This document shows positions 26,901-38,900 of a DNA stretch of 64,000 bases, piece after piece. Source of the DNA: Strigamia acuminata (taxonomy: Eukaryota; Arthropoda; Chilopoda; Geophilomorpha; Linotaeniidae). The stretch's first letter is position 1. Each line of letters opens with the position of its first letter. The position numbers and the translations under genes were made by a program. A model generated the notes under the pieces. That model was given only the letters and a program-made list of their open reading frames with translations. It did no database searches and was not told the DNA's origin. The stretch lies in contig OX442317.1 in assembly GCA_949358305.1 (NCBI GenBank), positions 4,220,186 through 4,284,185 of the forward strand. Reading direction: 5' to 3'.

Positions 26901-29900
26901 GGAAGTCGTCACCGGAAGACGGAGAGCCGGGCGCGCCGGGCGCGCCGGGCGGGCCGGCGGGGCGGAAGAGTGCGGAAGGAAACGTGTCTCCGATTTGTTT
27001 TTCGCCGTCTAAAGAGGATCAGTTGTTGACGCCGGCGAAGAAAATTCCGTTTCCCATCCGGGATCCGCAGATAATGTGCTTGGAAACGGGCGGAACTTGG
27101 ATTCCGCCGGGAATTTTTGATGATAAAATTGCGAGTTCGTATTTCGAGATGGCGAAGTATGAGAAATATTTGGCGGAGAAGAAATTGATCGATACTCGGG
27201 ATGCGCAGTCGTTGGCTATTCAGCTGTCGCTTCTGCAGGATTCGGAGTCGCTAGGCTCGGAGCCTGAGTGTGGGTTGGCTAGGAGTAGGCTGTCGCCGAC
27301 GGAGGACAGGGAGGTGTCGTTGAAGAAGCGTGGATATTCACCCGATAATACACGGCAGCATGCTGATCCTGATTCGGAAGTGGTGATGTCGATTTTGATG
27401 CCGTCAGCGTCTTTTATTAAAAAGAAGGAAATTAGCACGTGTGAGTTGTTTGGTTTGGTTTTCGGGAAACTGGGGTGCGGATTTTAAGGGGAATCGGTTG
27501 AGTTTTGGTGGTTGGGAATATGGGAAATTATAAAGAAAATTGGTACTGGCGGAAATTGAAAAATGGTAAAAGTTCTGTTTTTTCTTAGGGAAAATTGAAT
27601 TTTTCTTAAATTGTCAAAATTGAATTTTGATTAAAAAAATTGTCAAAATTGAATTTTGATTAAAAAAATTGTCAAAATTGAATTTTGATTAAAAAAATTG
27701 TCAAAATTGAATTTTGATTAAAAAAAAGAATTTTTTCGTTAAAAACATTGGAAAAATTGAATTTTTCATTAAAAAATGGAAAAAATTGAATTTTTCATTA
27801 AAAAATGGGAAAAATTGAATTTTTCATTAAAAAATGGGAAAATTTGAATTTTTCATTAAAAAATGGGAAAAATTGAATTTTTCATTAAAAAATGGGAAAA
27901 ATTGAATTTTTCATTAAAAAATGGGAAAAATTGAATTTTTCATTAAAAAATGGGAAAAATTGAATTTTTCATTAAAAAATGGGAAAAATTGAATTTTTCA
28001 TTAAAAAATGGGAAAAATTGAATTTTTCATTAAAAAATGGGAAAAATTGAATTTTTCATTAAAAAATGGGAAAAATTGAATTTTTCATTAAAAAATGGGA
28101 AAAATTGAATTTTTCATTAAAAAATGGGAAAAATTGAATTTTTCATTAAAAAATGGGAAAAATTGAATTTTTCATTAAAAAATGGGAAAAATTGAATTTT
28201 TCATTAAAAAATGGGAAAAATTGAATTTTTCATTAAAAAATGGGAAAAATTGAATTTTTCATTAAAAAATGGGAAAAATTGAATTTTTCATTAAAAAATG
28301 GGAAAAATTGAATTTTTCATTAAAAAATGGGAAAAATTGAATTTTTCATTAAAAAATGAAAAATTGAATTTTTCCCATTTTTAAATGAAAAATTCAATTT
28401 TTTCCATTTTTTAATAAAAAATTCAATTTTTCCAATGTTTTTAACGAAAAAATTCTTTTTTTTAATCAAAATTCAATTTTGACAATTTTTTTAATCAAAA
28501 TTCAATTTTGACAATTTTTTTAATCAAAATTCAATTTTGACAATTTTTTCGTAAACAACATTGGCAAAATAAATTTTTCGTAAAAAAATTTGAAAAATTG
28601 AATATTTTTTAAAATAATTGGAAAAATTGAATATTTTTTAAAATAATTGGAAAAATTGAATATTTCTTAAAATAATTGGAAAAATTGGAAAAAAAATAAA
28701 AAAAATTGAACAAAAATTGAGTTTTTTCTAAAAATTGGATAAAAATAGAAAAAAATTGAACAAAAATTGAATTTTTCCTAAAAAAAATTAGAAAAAAAAG
28801 AAAAATTGAATTTTTCCTAAAAAAAATTTGGAAAAAAAAATTAGAAACCGGAAACCACAAAAAGGCCGTAAAATACAAACCCTAGTTACTTCGACCACTT
28901 TGTATTTGATCTTTCTCATTCAATTTTACTTTTAACAGGTAAATCCAACGAAACTTTTGGTGACTCTTCATCCGATGGTCGCCGCACCCCGAAAGAACAT
29001 TTTCCCGGAGTGGAATTCACCATGGAATCCTTAACAATCCTCAGCAACATGGTACCACCAAACTGGCCAGGCAACATGTCCATAGCTTCCACGGAGACTC
29101 AACTACAAATTCATCGTGAAAACGTACCCTGCGAAGAGCCTTCGGTCAGGCCAAAAGTGATGCAATCAACACTTTCGCCGTCACAATCAATCGCCCCAAA
29201 AAGCGGGGCGCCACAAGGCGACTTCCAGTCGATTCCCGCCAAATATTCAATTTCTATCGGCTCCGAATGGTCGATGGAATCCAACATCCCAATGTCATGT
29301 GCGCGCAGAGATGACAGGCGCAACGACACCTACAGTCCAGCTTCCGACGAGTCTGAGGGCATCGAAATTCAAGCAATTCCTTCATCCGCCAGCAGCGCGT
29401 CCAACAAAGATCGCCACGAAACCAGCATTAGCGAAACATCCAGAAGGGACGAATGCAGCAAACCATCAATCATTGGCCAATTGCGAAAAGCCTCTTCCGC
29501 CTACAGCACGTCAGCGTCGGACAGTTCGAGCAGCACCATCACTGGCACTTCGGGAGAGTCGAAAAAGACACCGGAAAAAGCGCTCAAAGCGTTTGGGGGA
29601 ATCGAAATGGCATCCGTGTCCGAAGGAGCGTTGTCGGACGACTCAACAATCACAAAACTCTCGATTTGTTCGTTGTCCTTTGCCGAGAAGCCGTCGGACG
29701 AAAGCACTACCGCCAAAATTCAAAAGGACACGTCGTACATTTGCGCCCTTAGTGAGGGGTCGTCGGACAGGAGTGTGAGAGACAAGTTGCCCAACAATTT
29801 CTCGATCCAGGTTCCGAGCAGTTCGCACCAACTGGGAGACTCCACGGCCGGTTTTTCCGACGATACCATCACGAGCAAGTTGACATTCGCGTCGTTTTCG

Positions 29901-32900
29901 TCCGATTTGCAGCCGGTTGGTGCAGCACGCTCGGCTAACTTACCATTCCTCGACTTGTCGCAAGATTATTCCGTCATGTCCAACATGACCGACAAAAACA
30001 CGAGCTTGATTTTCCAACCGGTCGAATCACCGGACGATAAAACAATGTCCCTACACAATTTGGGCTCTCAGGAATTTGCCGAAAGACTGGCGAAGGATGC
30101 ACTCGACGACGATTCAAAGGTCCCTTTGCCGAACGTGGTTTATTCCCCGTCCACACCCACCGAGGTGGACAGAGCGCCGTCGCCGGCAACAACAAGGCCG
30201 TCGGAAGACGTCCATTTTATAACCACAGCCAGGCCACCATCGCCGCCACCACCCGCGATGAAGCCGTTCGCTAATGCCTGCTACAAAGATAGTTTTGTGT
30301 CGGCGACAAGAGTAATGTCTCCTCCTGCGGTGAGACCATCCGAAGGGACCCATTCTCTATTGCCGTCCGGCGTGCCGGCATTGCCTACACCCACATTTGG
30401 AGCTTCTTTGCCGTCTACGCCCCTGGCATCCAGGGCGCCCACTACGGCTGTAAATAAACCCACCGAAGACGGCAGAATAGCGTCGCCGCCTACGAGGCCG
30501 TACGAAGATAATGTTTTGGAGTTTAGGATGGTTTCGCCGTGTGTGACGAGGCCGACCGAAGATAGCGATTTTATGTCCAGGGTTTATTCGCCACCTACAA
30601 GAGGACCGAGTGAAGATGTTAAAGCGGATCCAGCAGCGAAGCAAACGGACGAGGAGACGCTGAGATTGAACTTGGAAAAGGCTCTGGCGAGGCATTCTTC
30701 GAATTGGTCTTCTGGGAATAACACGACGGCGGCAAATGCGTTGTTGCACACGATTTTCAGGCCGTCGGAAAACCCGGTTTGCACCATCAATACGTGGACA
30801 CCGGTAGGGCCGATGGAAAGAGCTTCGGAAGAAGAGATAAACGAGATGTTGTTGAGACTTCCGTCGCCACCAACCACGGTACCGTCCGAAGAATTGACGC
30901 AAGACAAAATGTTGAGAGTTGTTTCCCCAACGGCGAGAACGTTTGAAGATACGGCTTTGACGGTACCGGTGTTGCAAGCGTCAGTGCATTCTGCGGATAC
31001 GGAGCTGAGTGTGGCTGCGGTGTCAAAAGCACCGAGCGATTCCGAGAGTCGGTTGAGATCGAGTTTGACTAAGTTGTCGCAAGATACGGCTTTTTTTAAA
31101 GTCGGCAAACTGCCTTCTCCGGTGTCCGTACTGTCATCCGAAAATGCTTGCGAGTTTGGCAACATGTTCACGGTGGCTGCGAGGTTGCCGGACGAATCGA
31201 CGGTGAGTAAATTGTCGAGGAAGTCGTCGCCTTTAGCTAGGCTGCTCGAAGAGGTGCCACAGCCGGCCGAAAACTGTGCGAATTTGCAGTACAAGGTGGA
31301 ATCTGCACTTTCGCAGGGAAGCCAACTATCAATGAGTACCCCGATTCAAAGATCTTTGGTTCAGATGGCGGATGGTGCGAATAAGAGACAACCGGCTGGC
31401 TCTTATGCTTTTTCTAAAATCGTCGATGAGGTTACGGGCGTTAATTTGCAGCGATTACCTTCGCCGATTTTGTCGAAACAAGCTGAAGATGGTTCGACTA
31501 AAAGGGCGGCTAGAAGGTTGTCTCCTGTTGTTGCGCGATTGGGCGAAATGAATTTACACAGCGCACAACCCATTGAATCTCTTGCCATTAAAGTGGGAAG
31601 CCAGTCTGCAGTGAGCGGTAGCCAGAAGGATTCTTGCACTTCTACGTCGAATTTATCCTCCCAGTGGCCGGTCGGAATTGAAAACAATGCGGAGCAAGGA
31701 GTGATGTCGCAGCAGTACTTCGGTAGTAGCAAAATGATTCCATCGATAGTGTCGGAGATATTGCCGAACAAATTGGACGTGGAAGCGTTTGGAAGCTCGC
31801 AATTGCTGGGGTCGAAGGGTCAAGAAGGGTCGGCGGTGATGCCGAAGAGAGATGAGATTTTGAAGACTTTCGCCGTTGCTTTGTCGATCGGCAAACTGAC
31901 ACCGGAGCTGAAGGATATTTTGTGCGCGATATCGAAACGCGCTGCTGGCGAGAAGGAGTCGCCGGATTTTCTGTGCTTGACGCCACCTGCGGGTTCGCAC
32001 GACATGCTTCCGCCGCAGAAACCGAAATCGTTGCAGACGCAACAGCGAGAGGTGCTGTCGAAGTTGTCGATGGCGCTTGATTCGGGCAAACTGTCGAAAG
32101 AGCTGCACGCGAGCTTGTCGGAGCTGTGCGTCGGAAATAAAACCAAGATGGAACAAGAGGCTATTCTTGCGTTGTCTAGTCTGCTCTCGACACCGTCGGT
32201 CATTTCCACGTGGTCTTGCACTTCGGCAATGACGGCCATGTCGGCGGAAAATACAAATTTGATGAACACTATTCAGATTTCCACTGGAAGTATTGAATTT
32301 GATTCAAAGGATATGAAATCAATCGCCGGGCTTGACGTTCAAACGGAAACTGTTGATAGCAGTTTGAGTTCTGGTGTACCGGTCACTAAGTGTCCTTCCA
32401 TTGGTCTGCAGATGCCGACGCCGAATGTGAGCCAGTTCTCGACGGATGTGAGTTTTCTGGGCGAGTTTATTGTGTCGGTGGAGTCGAATGCGAGTACTGA
32501 CGCAATATACGCGGACAATGCAAAACCACCAAAAACGTCGACTACGTCGATGAGAGACGATCAGTCTGCGAAACGAAAACAGAAGGTTAAGCACTCGTCT
32601 TTATCGCTGGGTGAGCAGCCGTTGCAGGTACATACTAAGCCGACTTCGTGGTCCGTGGGAGAAATTTTGTTTCGGCAGCCAACGTCGTGCGAAGACAACG
32701 ACGCCGAAGCGAAAAAGGCGAAGTTTCCGAGAGACGGGTCTGGGTTGACTCTGAATAAGCCTTTCTTCAACGACGACTCGTCCAGCGAGGAAATAATGGC
32801 CATGTACGGAGGAATGAGTCCGAAACATGCGAATTTGGAACGGAAGAGCAGTTCTGGCGACGAACGGCCCGCGAGTAACGTGACGTTGGGCAAGATGGGC

Positions 32901-35900
32901 GATGAAACCGTCACGCCGAGCGAGACGTCGAAAACGAGCGAAATCTCTTCGCATTTTGGCGAGATTTTAAACGACGCGTCTTTCCTCAGTCAGTTGGTCA
33001 CGAGTCTGGAAAAACAGCAAAGGAAAGACAATTTGTCCATCAATATGATCAGCGAGGACTCGGAGAACTCGATCATCGATCCGTCAACCGAGAGTTCCTT
33101 CAACAAGACTTCGAATTTGATGGCGGCGATCGACAGCGTCACCTTGAATCCGTTTCAGAGGTGGAGAAGCACCGGCAAACAGATACGAAACGAAATCGAC
33201 AGCACGAGCGTGGAATCGGATCTTTTATCTCAGAAAACCGACAAGTCGGGGAATAATCGAGATAATGCCAGCGACTGCGAGATAAACGAGGATGTGACGT
33301 CGTGGTCGCGCGTGGCGGCCGAAGCGGTGGATTCACTGGCCGCGTCGAACAACGCGTGGTGTTCGCGCTTTCTGAAATCCACCAACGAGAGTCAGTTGAC
33401 CACCGAGTCGGGTTTCCACGACGACTCCGTTATTTATCCCAGGGAAGAAGCGCACGATGCTCCCATCAATCAACGCCCGGCGTTTATTCTCAACGATAAC
33501 GAATGGAAAGGCGAGAACTTGAGTCCGACCGTGGACAGTTTCGCGCCGTTGTATTTCAACTTGAACGAGCCGTCGCCGGCCCAGTTTTCAACGCCGTTTG
33601 TCCAGCAACAATACTTGAATGAAAACATCGCGATGGTGCCCGGCAGTCAAGGCGAATTGATGATGAATGGACAGCAGTTTAGCAACGAACAGTACGATAA
33701 CTCGATAAACGAACCGGCGCAGTTTGTAATCGGAATTCCCTACACGCATTCGTACGCGAACGAACGAGGACGACATAACGAAAATCAGAGCCAGATACTC
33801 GGGCCGTCTGGTCAACACTTTCTCAGCGAGAGTAAAATAGTGTACACGCCTCATTTGGGGTGCAGCATGTCTTACCAACGACCGAACGCCAGCACTTTGC
33901 CGGTGCACACGAGTCCGCAGTCGTCGCCGGCCGTGCGACCGTTGGACCGCAAGATACCGCAATCGTCGCCGGCCGTCACCAAGTTGAGAGCCGATGCGAT
34001 ACCGTTCGTACAAAGCAACAAGATGAGCAGCGCGCTGACATCGCCCGTGTTTACCAGCCAATATCACCAGGGTTTGCCGAACGATCAAGCGCAGTTCAGC
34101 AGTGCAGCCAACGCGGCGTACTTGCACCAGAACGGTGGTCAGAAGATCACGAGTTTGCTCGGTCAAGTGCAGTATCAGCAAGGATTCAACCACGGGATGT
34201 TTCTAAGTGGACGAATGGACCAACTGTCGTATCCTTACGAACGAACGTACTTGCCGGATCAGATTCCGTACGACGGGACGACCATGAACTGGCAGTTTCA
34301 GTCGAGTGCGAATCGAAAGCTTAGCATGAACGACAGTAACGAAATGATCCCCGAACCGGTCGCGGATGTGCCCAAGCCGGACCCGTGTGCCCATTGGTCG
34401 AGCGGCGAATCGCGGAGTCAATCGTACGATACGGGGCAGAATTCGGAGCACAAGAGTCAAGCGAATAATTTGACGCCAGCGAGTCAACTCTCGTCGTGCG
34501 GCGAAAGCGGCTTGTCCGGCTTGTCCGACTCGCGAGAGGACAGCGACATCGACACGTCGCTTCCAGTCGAGCATTTCTTCTCGCTCGTGGACGTGACGTT
34601 GACTCCGTCTTTTGTTCCGGCGAGAGTTTCGCCGCGATTGATGGAGGAAAGCGCTCCGACCGACGTGGCGAACAGACCGACGACGCCCGGTCCGTACGTG
34701 TCGCAGAACGAGTCGCTGGATTCCCAATTGGACGCCACGGAGATTCCGCCGCCGCGAAACGAGCACTTGTTTCCGCAAATCAAAGAAGCCGGTGGCATCG
34801 CGGTGAACTCTGCTCTGACCCTGGGCAAAGAGTTTAACGGCGTCGGCGTTGGGTCGTTGTTGAAGGACCAACGAATGATGCAGCAACAAGAGAAGGACAT
34901 GCACTTCAGCAATTCGAAATTATCCATGGTGGTGAACAATGGCGGCGAGCCGGACGACAGCAAATTGTTGTCGTCGTTCAACATGGACATTATGCCCATG
35001 CCCGAAGACGTTCCTTGGAGCTCGCTGGTTTCTTCGGAGGAGTACACTCACGGGTCGAAAATGTCGGCTTCCGAGCAGCAGTTTATGGATAACATCAAGG
35101 ATTGGTCGGAGTTGGACGAGATCGAGCGGATAAGCGCCGAAGAGTTTTACCCGAGACAGGAAATGATGTCGCAAGATAATTTGAGATCGATGGGCAATTG
35201 GAGCGACAAGTTGACGCGGATAAGCGCCGAGGACTTTTTCCAGCAGAGACTGCTGAGGCAGAAAATAGACGACATTCAAATGGACGGGGACGCCGTGGAA
35301 GGGATGCGGGAGGACAGTCGAATGAGCGCGGAGGATTTCTTTCAGATGTGCAACGTGAAGCACGGGCAGTGGCAGGCGCGAACGGACTCGAATTTGTCGG
35401 AAAGATCGCATTTGTCCGACAGGCGGTATTCGCACTTTAACCGGTTCTCGCAGCTGAACGACCAGTGGCCGCCCGCGCAGTTCGTGCAGAACGTGAGCAA
35501 TTCGTACATACCCAATCAGTATCAGGAGCACTTTTACGAGAAAAGCATGCCGGAGCGACAACCGTTTTTCTCGAAAGAACAAAACCATCTCGTGCATGGC
35601 TATCACGGCGGCGAACACTTTTATCCGAAGAACGAGTCTTCCAATCTGGACGATGCGAGTTCGTACATCAATTCCATATCGCTGACGAGCCAGAGCACCG
35701 GGCACATGAACCAGTTTTGTCCCGATTATTATATTCATCAGGAGAACGGACAGTACTACAATCTACACGGGCACAACTTTATGCACAAACCCGAACAGTA
35801 CTCGATTTCCTCGCCGCAAATGACGCTGCAGCACAGCACCGCGCACAATTTGGGTGCCGAGAAGCAGAGCAAACCGTTTCATCGCGGAATTAGCGGATTG

Positions 35901-38900
35901 TGCGCCGATTTGGACGGCGATAAACACTCGAGGTCGAGCGCCAGTGCAGCGCTGGCGGCCAACTGTTCGAAATTTGGGAAAATCGGGTCGAACCATCAGA
36001 TTTTTGGCGCCATCAACGAAATGACCAATTTCGGAGCTCTTGTGGACCAAGCTAAGAGCTCGTGCGAGTGTTTTGGCCACGAGATGTCGAACCTTCATTT
36101 GGAAGACGGCGCGCTGCCCAGTTTGGATTTGCTGAACAAAACCAACCGCTTGATGGAGGTGGACGCGAAAAAATTAAAATCGTCAAGCTTGGAGTCCAGA
36201 CTGTCCGTCATACCGGAGGAGACCAGACAGAGCGCCGAAGATTTCTACAAGGCGAAGGAAAACAAGTGGCGGTCCGAGAAGGGTCAAGCGTTCAATTTGG
36301 GTGCCGCCACGGTGTTCATAACGCCGCAGAAGAGCGAGCTGTTCGTTCCCATAACCAACGAATTCGCGAACGAAATTCCGTCGATCGGGCACGGCGGAGT
36401 GTCCGTCGATGTCGAGGAGACGTCGACGCAAACGCAGTGCGTTCTTATTGTGTCCGTTCCCGAAGAATTAATACCGGACGGCGAGTTCGAAGTGTCGAAA
36501 CGTTTGATTGAAGATCGACTCGCCCGGTTGCTGGAGGTGGAATTGGCGACGTTAATGGCGCCGCCCAGACCCGATTCGTTGATGGTCGTTGCCGAGTCGT
36601 CCGTGGTCGAGTTGCTCAACAGGTACAGAGAGCTGAACTCGCAACAATCGTTGGTGGAGATCAGCAAATCTGCGTGTCAGTCGCCCAATGCGTCGCTCAC
36701 GGGTATGAGCGAGCAGGGCAACGACGACGAGGCGATCATCACTGTCGTTGCCGCCGCAAACTTGCAGCACTCCGCCGCCTACAGGTTGGAGAAGTTCTTG
36801 GAATCGCTCACTCTGCCGCCCGTCGATAACTACGTCAGCGCGTACAACACACTGGAGGGAACACCGTCGACGGATTTGTCCGAGTACGAGGTGGTGAATA
36901 GCACTCTGGAGGGCTCCGACATTGCGTCCACGCCGGCGGAAATGTTGATTTGCAAGCGCACGACGGAAGAGGGCTCGCAGACGGGCGACATGTCGAATAG
37001 CGCCGCTGTGGAGGTGGCCGAAGAGACCAGTTCGTCGCAGGAGTATTTGGAGGACATAATGGAGGAGTCTGGAGAGTACAGCAGTTTGGAGGTGTCCATG
37101 AACGAGCAGGAAGCGTACGACGACGACGTGTTGAGGCAGGAGGAAATGGAGTTCGAGCCGGACGAGGATTTGAAGCGGAGGAGCGAGATTGGACACGGGG
37201 ACGTGACGAACGATGAAGAGGACGACGACGACGACGATCGGAGTCTGATTGCTGTTTACAAAGGGCGAATATCCCCGTCTTTGATCGACAGCAGTCTGGC
37301 GGACGCGAGTGCGAGCGAGGCTGCCAGTAAGAGCGAATTGACCAGCGAAGTGACCGAAACAACGACGGCCGACATGACGAGCGACACGTTCGGGAGCGAA
37401 TTGTTGACGGTCGCGAGCAAACCCGATGAGCTGGGAGAGAACGACAGACCGTCGGAGCAACAACTCGTGGTGCCGCAAACGGAGCAGTTTGCGTTCGACA
37501 GGTGGAAGAACGCGCAGAGTAACCACGTGACTGGGTTTTGCCTGGTGGAACAGCCGGCGCTCTTGACGCGAGAGAGAATATCGACGACGATACGAAAGCG
37601 GCTGAGCGAGCACGATCTCAAGGCCACGGATGCGAAAAATCTGATGAATTTGTTGGTCGCGCCGATGGATTGGCCGGACGAGAGTCCGATTCCGAAGCCG
37701 AGGAGAAGTCCGAAGGAGTCTAGCGGCGACAACAGACAAATTCCCGTGCCGTCGCCGAGGAAGATGAAACTGGAGGACAGTTACATGAATGTTTCAAAAA
37801 ACGTGCAGGTCGGCAAATTGGCACACTTGCAGAACACAAAGAAGGGACAGAACAACGGGCAGATGGAAAAGACGCCGCTGAATGTGAATAGGGAGAAACC
37901 GAGGCAATTTTTTCGGCCCAAACCGCCGGTTCTGTATTTGCGGTTGCCCAAGTCTTTCGTGTCCGAATTGCCGCCGTTGCCGCCGTCGCCGCCGACGTCG
38001 TCGAACTCGACTTCGCCGAACACGCTGTCCTCCATCTCTCCGAACACGCTTTCGAGGTCTCCGAACACCACACCGAGGTCTCTGAATGCGTCTCCCAACG
38101 CGTCGCAAAATTCGACACCGCGGTCTTCGAACGAGTCGCCAAAAACACCCAAGTCGCCGTTGGCGTCGCCGAAAACACCGATTGCGTCGCCGAGATTGTT
38201 GTCGCCAACTTGCGCGATGGATTCGCCGCCAGTTGCGTCGCCGAGAATTGCGACTAAACCAGATAGTCAAAATCGAGGAAGAGACGAAGCGATGAAATGC
38301 AGAAACGTGAGCGACAGATCGCCGTCGCCGTTGCCAAGGAGGCGCCACACGTCGCCGTTAGCGAGAAGTAGTCGGTCGCCATCGCCCATGGCGCGGCACA
38401 TACCGACGATTATTGAAGAGAAAGAGAGGATTTCGCCAGTGCCGGCCTGTAGGAGTCGGTCCGCAACCCCGGAGTCGGAAAAGTGCAATTTCAACGGCAC
38501 TTGGAGTCCGATTCCTTTGCCCAGACACTCGCCGAGGTTGACCGAGCCGAAACTTGCATCGCCGACGACCAGTCAGACCAACACTGCACTCGACTTAACA
38601 AAATCAACGTCGGACGAGGAAAACGCGTTGCAAATCGACGCGTGCGACAAACCGCGCGTCGCGCAAATCGACGCTTGCGACAAATCGCGCGTCGTGACTG
38701 ATCTGCGAATCGACGCGTGCGACAAACCGCGCGTCGTAACTGATCTGCGGCGCAAGCCGTCGCTCACGTCGGTCGAGCAGAGCAAAAAGGCAGAAAGTGT
38801 CGACAAACACGAGCGGGAAGACGAGGAAATGGAATCCGATGAGGAGATGGAAATTTCGATGCCGGAACCGCAAGAATCGTCGCCTTTTCTCGTGGCCGTC

